DNA of 5,793 nt from Balneolaceae bacterium (GTDB lineage: Bacteria > Bacteroidota > Rhodothermia > Balneolales > Balneolaceae): contig SKZL01000265.1 in assembly GCA_007127395.1 (NCBI GenBank), positions 1 to 5,793 on the forward strand, read 5' to 3'. Each line of letters starts with the position of its first letter. Within the stretch, counting starts at the first letter, position 1. A program made the translations under genes and the position numbers. A model generated the notes under the pieces. That model ran no database searches. It worked only from the letters and a program-made list of their open reading frames with translations, and was not told the DNA's origin. This document shows positions 1 to 5,793 of this stretch, in pieces.

Positions 1-34
1 CGACTTTATCTGTATTTATGGTTTACTTTTAACA

Positions 35-86
35 TAAAGCTACAAAAAAGCGTGAAGTTAAAATAGCTTTAGAGTACCATTTTAAC
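35..86. repeat. Two overlapping inverted repeats
   Basis: TAAAGCTA (35-42) is perfectly complementary to TAGCTTTA (64-71), with a 21-nt loop. GTTAAAAT (57-64) is perfectly complementary to ATTTTAAC (79-86), with a 14-nt loop. The second stem begins inside the loop of the first, so the two stems compete or form a pseudoknot-like arrangement. Both are AT-rich and no T-tract follows, so this does not look like a classic intrinsic terminator. Chance is possible in such AT-rich DNA. Confidence 0.3.
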
Positions 87-335
87 CTGAGCGATATTTT
101 TTATGAAGCGGTGTGACTACTTTATGAAATTACCGGTTATTTAACTAATGACAAGTTGGAACAGGTCGACATTGGCCTGAAAGGATCTTTTTGAATGGAT
201 GAATAACGGACGAAGCAGGGCAATTCTGTTCCGATAAAACCCCACAATAGAGCTATTTGGGAAGATTCTGAAAATGGATGACTGGAGCATAAATCAGGTG
301 AATAAACGGAGATGGCTTGATAACATTTAATTAGG

Positions 336-364
336 TTGAAAGCTCAGAATAAATCCCGTATTTT
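336..364 (+). promoter_or_regulatory. Candidate promoter for tRNA-Leu (and possibly tig)
   Basis: TTGAAA (336-341) is followed after 17 bases by TATTTT (359-364), which fits a sigma-70 type -35/-10 pair. Read in the Bacteroidota style (TTG, about 19-21 bases, then TAnnTTTG), the TTG at 336 and TATTTTAC at 359 also give a partial match. The predicted start near 371 lies about 28 bases before the mature tRNA, a plausible leader length. This is motif matching only; no experimental support is available. Confidence 0.4.
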
Positions 365-370
365 ACATGG

Positions 371-388
371 CTACGTTTTGGAACGTGG
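371..388 (+). repeat. Short hairpin in tRNA leader
   Basis: CTACGTT (371-377) can pair with AACGTGG (382-388) around a TTGG tetraloop. This is a 7-bp stem including one G-U pair. It lies between the candidate promoter and the tRNA 5' end, ten bases before the mature end, so it would be in the precursor leader removed by RNase P. No specific function is claimed. Confidence 0.35.
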
Positions 389-398
389 TTGAAGTTTT

Positions 399-485
<87 letters not shown>

Positions 486-513
486 AACGATCGATAAATA
501 GCATTTAATTAAA

Positions 514-520
514 GAAAAGG
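514..520 (+). promoter_or_regulatory. Shine-Dalgarno-like site for tig
   Basis: GAAAAGG lies nine bases before the GTG at 530. It supports the GTG start, because the first internal in-frame ATG is 40 codons downstream and would remove the ribosome-binding domain. It is the best ribosome binding site seen in the window; clpP, clpX and the kinase have little or none. Confidence 0.45.
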
Positions 521-529
521 TACCGTATA

Positions 530-1855
530 GTGGACATATCTGTTCAGGAATTAACCAAAGTTGATAAAGAGATTAAAATCAGTGCCAGCAGAGAGGATTT
601 GGCTCCAAATTTTGAGAAGGCTTACAAAAAATACCAGGGGCAAATTCAAATGCCCGGATTTCGGCCCGGTAAAACACCGCTTGGATTGATCAAAAAGCGA
701 TTTGGCAAAGAGATTGAGCTGGATGAAATCAACAGTTATGTACAGGAAGTGTATGAGAAGCAGATCGTTCCGGAGTATGAGCCGATCGGCGAGACAGAAA
801 TGACCGACATGAAGTGGGAAGATGATCAGCTTGAAGTGGTATTTAAAGTTGGTGTGAAACCGGAGTTTGAACTTGCCGAGATTGAAAAAGTCAAGGTCGA
901 CAAAATGGTTCATGATGTGACCGATGAGGAGGTGAAGGAGGAGATTGAACGCTCACTTGAGCGGCAGGGAAACTGGGAAGAGGTGAAAACCGGCGTGATC
1001 AAAGAGGATCATCGTGTAACTGTTGACGCAGTCACTATTGATGAAGAGGGTAACCCGATAGAAGGAGAGACCGATGAAGATCAGAAACTGGATCTGCGCC
1101 AGGAGGGAGCCAAAGAGTTTAAAGAGACACTTCTTGGTAAAAAAGTAGGAGATAAAGTCAAAATGGGGCTGGGAGAAGAGAGTGAAGATGATCGTTTTGA
1201 GCTTCATGTCAAGAAGATTGAGAAAATGGCGAAGGCGGAACTCAACGATGAATTTGCCAAACAGCAATCCAACGGTGAAGCAAAGAATGTGGATGAGTTT
1301 AGTGGCTACATCAAAAGCAAGATGCAGGAGTATTATGATCAATCTTCCAACGATATGTTCCGGCAGGATGCAATCGATGCATTGACAGACGCTCACGACA
1401 TTGAAGTGCCTGATGTACTGAAGAAACAAGTGCTGAACTCCTATGTAGAGTATGCGAAGCAGCAATCAGGCGGTGAGTTGCCTGCAGGTTTTAATGCTGA
1501 AGAGTATAAGGAGAAGATGGATGAACAGGCTGCACGTGAAGCAAAATGGGCATTTATAAGCCAAAAACTTCAGGAAAAATTTGAGGACATTGAGATCAAA
1601 CCGGAAGATATTGATGAGTATATCGGTATTGAGGCTGCACGCTACGGTGCAACAACCGAGCAGCTGAAAAGCTATTATGCACAAAACCCATCTCTTCTCG
1701 AAAATATGAGAACAAGTATCCGCGAAAATAAAGTTTTTGATAAACTCGCGGAAGTTGTTAAGATTAATGAACTCTCAAAGGAAGATTATCGTAAGAAGAG
1801 AGAGGAGAAAAATAAAAAAGCCGAGAAAGTTGAAGAGAAGGCTAAAAAGAAATAA
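530..1855 (+). CDS. tig: Trigger factor, ribosome-associated chaperone
   Basis: This cytosolic chaperone docks at the ribosomal tunnel exit and shields nascent chains. At 441 residues it is close to the usual family length (E. coli about 432). The N-terminal ribosome-binding domain (about 1-115) carries the signature GFRPGK at 43-48. A middle PPIase-like domain (about 155-232) follows, then the helical C-terminal substrate-cradling domain, which includes LNDEF at 238-242, and a Lys/Glu-rich tail from about 418. The GTG start aligns with the conserved N-terminus of the family (MDISVQ compared with E. coli MQVSVE), and an in-frame stop at 506-508 excludes much earlier starts. The middle domain lacks the usual GRMIPGFE-type FKBP motif and has a shortened flap, so prolyl isomerase activity is doubtful (inference). 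The gene is followed after 30 bases by clpP, the classical tig-clpP-clpX order, so co-transcription is likely. Confidence 0.97.
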   Translation: MDISVQELTKVDKEIKISASREDLAPNFEKAYKKYQGQIQMPGFRPGKTPLGLIKKRFGKEIELDEINSYVQEVYEKQIVPEYEPIGETEMTDMKWEDDQLEVVFKVGVKPEFELAEIEKVKVDKMVHDVTDEEVKEEIERSLERQGNWEEVKTGVIKEDHRVTVDAVTIDEEGNPIEGETDEDQKLDLRQEGAKEFKETLLGKKVGDKVKMGLGEESEDDRFELHVKKIEKMAKAELNDEFAKQQSNGEAKNVDEFSGYIKSKMQEYYDQSSNDMFRQDAIDALTDAHDIEVPDVLKKQVLNSYVEYAKQQSGGELPAGFNAEEYKEKMDEQAAREAKWAFISQKLQEKFEDIEIKPEDIDEYIGIEAARYGATTEQLKSYYAQNPSLLENMRTSIRENKVFDKLAEVVKINELSKEDYRKKREEKNKKAEKVEEKAKKK

Positions 1856-1885
1856 AAAACTCGCAGAATATTTAATAAAGTCGCA

Positions 1886-2524
1886 ATGAACCCTAAGCAA
1901 CCCATCTTTGAAATACCGGATATGAATGATATAACACAGATTCAAAACAGTTTGATTCCGATGGTTGTTGAGACAACCAACAGGGGAGAACGTGCATATG
2001 ACATATACTCCAGGCTACTCAAAGACAGGATCATCATCCTTGGTACACCGATTAATGATACTGTGGCCAGCTCTATCGTAGCTCAGTTACTTTTTCTTGA
2101 ATCACAGGATGCTGAAAAGGATATCAATTTATATATCAACAGCCCGGGTGGTGTAGTCTCTGCAGGGATGGCAATTTATGATACGATGCAGTATGTTAAG
2201 TGTGATGTCGCTACCACTTGCGTTGGTATGGCAGCGTCGATGGGTGCAGTGCTCCTGACAGCAGGAACGAAAGGAAAAAGACACTCACTCCCGCATTCTC
2301 GCGTCATGATTCATCAACCGCTTGGCGGTGTACAGGGTCAGGCAAGTGATATTGAGATTGAAGCTCAAGAAATATTACGCCTTAAGAAAGAGTTAAGTTC
2401 AATTATTGCGGATCATTCCGGACAAGATGTTGAACAGATCATAAAGGATTCAGACCGAAATAAGTGGATGACTGCCGATGAAGCGGCAGAATATGGTTTA
2501 ATTGACAGAGTAATGAGACGATAA
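1886..2524 (+). CDS. clpP: ATP-dependent Clp protease proteolytic subunit
   Basis: ClpP forms two stacked heptameric rings that enclose serine-protease sites; ClpX feeds it unfolded substrates. At 212 residues it has normal length. It aligns without gaps to E. coli ClpP from SLIPMV onward, implying a propeptide of about 21 residues removed before Ser22. Nucleophile Ser118 sits in GMAASMG (mature-equivalent Ser97), and His143 sits in MIHQPLGG (His122). The third triad position (Asp171 in E. coli) falls on Asn192 in the DSDRNKW segment, read clearly from the codon AAT at 2459-2461. The enzyme therefore has a Ser-His-Asn arrangement and may have altered or partner-dependent activity (inference). 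The ATG at 1886 has only a weak AAAG upstream. The clpX start lies nine bases after the stop, so the two are almost certainly co-translated. Confidence 0.97.
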   Translation: MNPKQPIFEIPDMNDITQIQNSLIPMVVETTNRGERAYDIYSRLLKDRIIILGTPINDTVASSIVAQLLFLESQDAEKDINLYINSPGGVVSAGMAIYDTMQYVKCDVATTCVGMAASMGAVLLTAGTKGKRHSLPHSRVMIHQPLGGVQGQASDIEIEAQEILRLKKELSSIIADHSGQDVEQIIKDSDRNKWMTADEAAEYGLIDRVMRR

Positions 2525-2533
2525 ACTAGTATA

Positions 2534-3787
2534 ATGAGTAAGAAGAAAGACAACGATTCAGTATTCTGTTCCTTCTGCGGACGCGCCAGCCAGGATGTAA
2601 GTTCTATGGTTGCCGGTCCCGATGTCTACATATGTAACCACTGTGTTGAGGATGCATCCAGCATTATTCAAAGTGACCTTTCTTCTCTTGCACGGCGCCG
2701 TGAAAAGCAGTACAAGCCGATACTGAAGCCTATCGAAATCAAAAGCAAACTGGATGAGTATGTTATCGGACAGGATGATGCCAAAAAAGCACTTTCTGTG
2801 GCCGTCTACAACCACTATAAACGTGTCTCCAGTACTTCAGAGATTAATTTTGATGACACCCGCATAGAGAAAAGCAACATCTGTATGCTGGGCCCAACCG
2901 GCTCAGGTAAAACACTTTTGGCGCGAACCCTTGCTAATGTTATCGATGTGCCGTTTACAATCGCCGATGCAACAGTTCTGACTGAAGCCGGATATGTGGG
3001 TGAGGATGTAGAGAGTATTCTGAGCAACCTGTTACAGTCAGCCGACTACGATGTTGAGCGCGCAAAGCGGGGAATTGTATATATCGATGAGATTGACAAA
3101 GTCTCCAGGAAAAGTGACAATCCATCCATTACCCGTGACGTATCGGGCGAAGGTGTGCAGCAGGCTTTGTTGAAAATTCTGGAAGGTACGGTTGCAAACA
3201 TTCCGCCTAAAGGTGGTAGAAAGCATCCGGAACAAAGTTTTATTCAACTGGATACATCGGATATCCTCTTTATCTGTGGTGGTGCATTCAGCGGACTTGA
3301 AGAGGTGATCGCCAGAAGATTGTCTACATCATCTATGGGTTTCCATTCAGATGAGCAGAAAAACTTCGACAAAAATGATCCGAAAATATTCACATATGTT
3401 GAGCCGGATGATCTGCAAAAATTTGGCCTGATTCCGGAACTGATCGGACGTATGCCTATTATTTGCGGACTTGAAGAGCTCTCTGATGATGCTATGATTC
3501 AGATTCTGGTTGAACCAAAAAATGCGATTACCAAGCAGTACAAGAAGCTATTTGGTATGGAGGAAATTGAACTTGTGTTTGAAGATGATGCACTAACGGC
3601 CGTTGTGGAAAGAGCACGGGATCGAAAGACCGGGGCAAGGGGATTACGATCTATACTGGAAGATGCAATGCTCGATATCATGTTTGTTATACCCTCCATG
3701 AAGAATGTGAAACGGTGTATTATTACACGAGAAACCGTTGAGAAAAAAGCTCCGCCGGTCTACGAGAAACAGAGAGCTTCAGCCTGA
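2534..3787 (+). CDS. clpX: Clp protease ATP-binding subunit, AAA+ unfoldase
   Basis: This hexameric AAA+ unfoldase recognises substrates and threads them into ClpP. Its 417 residues match the usual size. The N-terminal C4 zinc-binding domain has Cys12, Cys15, Cys34 and Cys37. Walker A is GPTGSGKT (120-127) and Walker B is IVYIDEIDK (181-189, Asp185/Glu186). The substrate-gripping pore-1 loop is GYVG (153-156), and the RKH pore-entrance loop is at 229-231. The arginine finger is in PELIGR (Arg306) and sensor 2 in GARGLR (Arg369). All essential elements are present. The ClpP-docking tripeptide, IGF in E. coli, reads MGF here (268-270). No Shine-Dalgarno sequence is visible in the nine bases after clpP, suggesting translational coupling. 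It is probably the last gene of the tig operon. Confidence 0.98.
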   Translation: MSKKKDNDSVFCSFCGRASQDVSSMVAGPDVYICNHCVEDASSIIQSDLSSLARRREKQYKPILKPIEIKSKLDEYVIGQDDAKKALSVAVYNHYKRVSSTSEINFDDTRIEKSNICMLGPTGSGKTLLARTLANVIDVPFTIADATVLTEAGYVGEDVESILSNLLQSADYDVERAKRGIVYIDEIDKVSRKSDNPSITRDVSGEGVQQALLKILEGTVANIPPKGGRKHPEQSFIQLDTSDILFICGGAFSGLEEVIARRLSTSSMGFHSDEQKNFDKNDPKIFTYVEPDDLQKFGLIPELIGRMPIICGLEELSDDAMIQILVEPKNAITKQYKKLFGMEEIELVFEDDALTAVVERARDRKTGARGLRSILEDAMLDIMFVIPSMKNVKRCIITRETVEKKAPPVYEKQRASA

Positions 3788-3802
3788 TTTGATGCGGGCG
3801 GC

Positions 3803-3853
3803 TGAACCCGATTTAGTCTGTTATATTGACCCGTTCGGGATCATGAGGGTTCA
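3803..3853 (+). terminator. Possible terminator or structured spacer after clpX
   Basis: TGAACCC (3803-3809) is perfectly complementary to GGGTTCA (3847-3853). Nested inside are CCCG (3830-3833) and CGGG (3836-3839), and a further CGGG at 3795-3798 could pair with CCCG at 3807-3810 as an alternative fold. The region directly follows the clpX stop and could end the operon transcript. There is no T-tract after the stem, so a classic rho-independent terminator is not supported. Confidence 0.3.
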
Positions 3854-3880
3854 TCACTTATTCAGATAAACTCATTGACA

Positions 3881-3907
3881 ATGCAGAGTAACTGCTGCCT
3901 CCCATGA
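3881..3907 (+). CDS. Possible 8-residue upstream ORF overlapping kinase start
   Basis: An ATG at 3881 opens an eight-codon reading frame (MQSNCCLP) whose TGA stop at 3905-3907 overlaps the kinase ATG as ATGA. Such an overlap can couple translation of the downstream gene, and the kinase itself lacks a Shine-Dalgarno sequence. This tiny frame has no clear ribosome binding site either, and a chance ATG is the simpler explanation. Confidence 0.15.
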   Translation: MQSNCCLP

Positions 3908-5184
3908 ACAGACTTTTCCCATCCAACAGGATTAAATTCCTGCTAGTTATTCTCCTGGTGATATTGGCAATCGCCTCGTTTATCTATAATCAGGTGCTGC
4001 TGAACAAGATTATGGAGCAGGAGCGTGCCAGTGTGGAGTTATGGGCGAAAGCATTTGAGCACAATGTTGACCCGATCCACTACGAGATCAGTGACAAACT
4101 GAATCAAGTAGTGAATGTTCTTCGAAACTACCCGGAAGTGCCAGACAGCCTCTCCCGGCTATTATTAGAGGTGGAAACTTCAAATGCCAATATCGATTTT
4201 GTGAACCGGGAGATCATTCAGCCGGAACATCTGTTTGATATCCCGGTAATCGTGGTTGATGATGCAGGTTTCATCAACCACTATCGTTTTATTGAAGGTG
4301 AAAATGTAGACCTTCATGAACTGATTCGCCGTTTTGGGGCCCTGCATGAACCCATTACCATCCGGCTTACCGACAGAGATCGTACCATTGAACTGTTCGC
4401 CTATTATGGTGAGAGTGCAATGATCCAATATCTTCGCTTTTTTCCATATGTTCAGTTTGGAATCCTGGCACTGTTACTGGGTGTAGGCTATACAACCTAC
4501 AGGAGTATAACGCGTTCAGAGCAATCCAACCTTTGGGTCGGGATGACCAAAGAGGCTGCTCACCAGCTGGGTACACCACTTTCCAGTATGTATGGATGGA
4601 TACAGCTCCTCAAAGACAACTCCCGGCAGGATGAGGAGACTCTTTCTATCGTATATGAAATCGAGAATGACGTAAGCAGGCTGAAAGGTATTGCAGAGCG
4701 GTTTAATAAAATCGGATCTCATCCGGAGTTGAAGAAAACCAGTCTGGAGCCGATTATAGATGAGGTTATCTCATACATGGAGAGACGATTGCCACAACTT
4801 GGTAATCGGATTGAAGTACGTAAGATTGTTGCAGCCAATGTCAAAGGCTCCATTAATCCAGAGCTGTTTCAGTGGGCGATTGAAAATCTGATCAAAAACT
4901 CAATGGATGCAATTAAAGAGAGTGTTGAATCACCTTATGTCTCAATCAGCCTGGAACAGGATGGCAAACAGATCTATATCGATATTGAAGATTCCGGATC
5001 AGGTATCGATAAGAAATATTTGAAAGAGATCTTTAAGCCGGGTTTCAGTACCAAAAAAAGAGGTTGGGGACTCGGACTGAGTTTGACCCGTAGAATTATC
5101 GAGGATTATCACAACGGGAAGGTTTTTGTTTACAGTAGTGAACCGAATAAAGGAACGGTTTTTCGCATTATTCTCCCGGCTTAG
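3904..5184 (+). CDS. Membrane sensor histidine kinase
   Basis: This is the sensor of a two-component system, 426 residues. A first membrane helix (about 11-28) is followed by an extracytoplasmic segment of about 150 residues with no fold I recognise, then a second helix (about 183-198). His220 in EAAHQLGTPLSS is the phospho-acceptor of the dimerisation domain. The ATPase domain has an N-box with Asn327 and Asn332 (NLIKNSMDAI), a G1 box DSGSGID (363-369), an F-box FKPGFST (377-383) and a G2 box GWGLGL (387-392). Only about 20 residues separate helix 2 from the H-box, so there is no HAMP linker. Gln221 replaces the usual acidic residue after the His. An in-frame TAA at 3889-3891 fixes the ATG at 3904 as the only reasonable start. 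No response regulator is adjacent in the window, so its partner and signal are unknown. Confidence 0.93.
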   Translation: MNRLFPSNRIKFLLVILLVILAIASFIYNQVLLNKIMEQERASVELWAKAFEHNVDPIHYEISDKLNQVVNVLRNYPEVPDSLSRLLLEVETSNANIDFVNREIIQPEHLFDIPVIVVDDAGFINHYRFIEGENVDLHELIRRFGALHEPITIRLTDRDRTIELFAYYGESAMIQYLRFFPYVQFGILALLLGVGYTTYRSITRSEQSNLWVGMTKEAAHQLGTPLSSMYGWIQLLKDNSRQDEETLSIVYEIENDVSRLKGIAERFNKIGSHPELKKTSLEPIIDEVISYMERRLPQLGNRIEVRKIVAANVKGSINPELFQWAIENLIKNSMDAIKESVESPYVSISLEQDGKQIYIDIEDSGSGIDKKYLKEIFKPGFSTKKRGWGLGLSLTRRIIEDYHNGKVFVYSSEPNKGTVFRIILPA

Positions 5185-5302
5185 CACTACTGAAATAGTT
5201 AACGTATCGCACGGTACAGTTCAACTGTCTGATAGGGTTAAGTCCGGCTTAAGGCGCACATCGATTTTGAATCGAATCTTATCATGGATTACAGAGTATT
5301 AG
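5185..5302. terminator. Convergent spacer with three small hairpins
   Basis: This spacer lies between the 3' ends of the kinase and the sigma gene. It holds ACAGTT/AACTGT (5216-5221 with 5223-5228), TTAAG/CTTAA (5238-5242 with 5248-5252, loop TCCGG) and TCGATT/AATCGA (5261-5266 with 5270-5275, loop TTG). Their position suits termination from both directions, but no T-tract follows the stems on either strand, so the terminator role is inferred from context. Confidence 0.35.
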
Positions 5303-5793
5303 TTACTCCTCAGCATAACCTCTTTTGGCAGCATACTCCATGAGCTGTGCTTTAAGCAGATTCCGCCCTCTGTGAAGCCTGGATCGAATGGTTCCTATGG
5401 GAACATCCAGCATATTGGCAATCTCTTCGTAAGTAAAATCTTCTACATCACAAAGCAGCACAACTGTTCTGAAATCTTCCGGAATTTGGTCAAGTGCATT
5501 TGTAAGCTCATCATCGATCAACTCACGAAACATTTTATCTTCGAGGTCAGATGTCTCCGTTCGTTCAGCCCTAATAGACTCGTAGAAAGATGAGACCTCA
5601 TCATAATCTACTTCCTGTGGTTTTTTTGATTGGCGGCGATAGTTATTGATGTAAGAATTCTTCAGAATCCTGTAGAGCCAAGCCTTTGCATTAGTACCCT
5701 TTTCATAACTGCTGAAAAAACGGTAAGCTTTCACAATAGTATCTTGAACAAGATCCTCAGCATCATTTGGATCGGAAGTCAACCTTAGGCCAA
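5303..5793 (-). CDS. ECF-family RNA polymerase sigma factor, N-terminus cut by window edge
   Basis: This alternative sigma factor would direct RNA polymerase to a stress or envelope regulon. The frame is open through the window edge: codons for Gly-Leu-Arg lie in frame before the TTG at 5782, so that TTG is not a likely start, and about 25-30 N-terminal residues are probably missing. The sigma-2 region is recognised from [12 protein letters not shown] and the DNA-melting/-10 stretch around [19 protein letters not shown]. An acidic linker follows, then the sigma-4 helix-turn-helix ([40 protein letters not shown]). The [11 protein letters not shown] / SYINNYR pattern resembles the SigR/RpoE-like ECF branch (from memory, not a search). 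The gene converges on the kinase, and no anti-sigma gene lies downstream of its stop; one could lie upstream, outside the window. Confidence 0.93.
   Translation of the reverse strand, partial: GLRLTSDPNDAEDLVQDTIVKAYRFFSSYEKGTNAKAWLYRILKNSYINNYRRQSKKPQEVDYDEVSSFYESIRAERTETSDLEDKMFRELIDDELTNALDQIPEDFRTVVLLCDVEDFTYEEIANMLDVPIGTIRSRLHRGRNLLKAQLMEYAAKRGYAEE

Larger units (their letters stand above)
1..398. other. Non-coding stretch upstream of tRNA-Leu
   Basis: No convincing gene is seen on either strand. All frames are broken by frequent stops; the longest stretches are about 25-50 codons, have no ribosome binding site and do not resemble a known family. The stretch contains two overlapping perfect 8-bp inverted repeats near its start (35-42 with 64-71, and 57-64 with 79-86), and a candidate promoter and short hairpin close to the tRNA. 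It may be the 3' flank of a gene lying outside the window, or an ordinary spacer. Confidence 0.6.

Noticed and set aside
141..290. 49-residue minus-strand frame in the upstream spacer
   Set aside because: It has no ribosome binding site, a composition like random translation and no recognisable motif.
192..313. Imperfect repeats TGAATGGATGAATAACGGA (192-210) and TGAAAATGGATGA / GTGAATAAACGGAGA (269-281, 299-313)
   Set aside because: The second copy is split and diverged, and the similarity is short and in low-complexity sequence; chance is likely.
241..330. Plus-strand open stretch ending at 330 with a somewhat protein-like translation (includes ELFGKILKMDDW), perhaps a decayed gene
   Set aside because: It is only about 30 codons, has no start signal and matches no family I know. 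Calling it a pseudogene would be unsupported.
551..913. 120-codon minus-strand frame inside tig
   Set aside because: Another antisense shadow of the charged trigger-factor coding sequence, with no coding evidence of its own.
953..1465. Long open frame (170 codons) on the minus strand inside tig
   Set aside because: It is antisense to a clear trigger factor. Its Phe/Leu/Ile-rich translation is what the reverse of Glu/Lys-rich codons gives, and there is no family resemblance or ribosome binding site.
3875..3880. TTGACA as a -35 box for the kinase
   Set aside because: No -10-like hexamer occurs at the right distance; the sequence about 17 bases on is GC-rich and lies at the start codon.
5780..5782. 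TTG as the start of the sigma factor
   Set aside because: The frame stays open to the window edge and the sigma-2 region would be truncated; the true start is outside the window.

Overview
This is a housekeeping segment of a bacterial chromosome. It holds a tRNA-Leu gene, the protein quality-control cluster tig-clpP-clpX, a membrane sensor histidine kinase, and, on the opposite strand, the 3' part of an ECF sigma factor cut off by the window edge. No mobile element, CRISPR array, toxin-antitoxin pair or phage gene could be supported.

Organism (inference): GC looks moderate. Shine-Dalgarno sequences are weak or absent before most starts, as is common in the Bacteroidota/Rhodothermota/Balneolota group. 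The trigger factor has a reduced PPIase domain, and the kinase carries an H-box of the HQLGTP type that I associate with Bacteroidota-related kinases. Together these suggest a Bacteroidota-superphylum bacterium, perhaps of the Rhodothermota/Balneolota branch. Genus cannot be read from the sequence.

Layout: positions 1-398 hold no convincing gene, only small inverted repeats and a candidate promoter. tRNA-Leu(UAG) with encoded CCA occupies 399-485. Trigger factor (GTG start, 530-1855), clpP (1886-2524) and clpX (2534-3787) follow on the same strand with gaps of 44, 30 and 9 bases, so they are probably one transcription unit, perhaps including the tRNA. A 116-base spacer with inverted repeats separates clpX from the histidine kinase (3904-5184). 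A 118-base convergent spacer with three small hairpins separates the kinase from the sigma gene (minus strand, 5303 to beyond 5793).

Function: trigger factor binds nascent chains at the ribosome exit. ClpX unfolds tagged or damaged proteins and feeds them into the ClpP chamber. The kinase and the sigma factor are two separate signalling genes, and neither has its usual partner (response regulator, anti-sigma factor) visible here. The most interesting details are residue-level: the ClpP triad Asp is replaced by Asn, the ClpX docking tripeptide is MGF instead of IGF, the trigger-factor PPIase site is degraded, and the kinase has Gln in place of the acidic residue after its phospho-accepting His.
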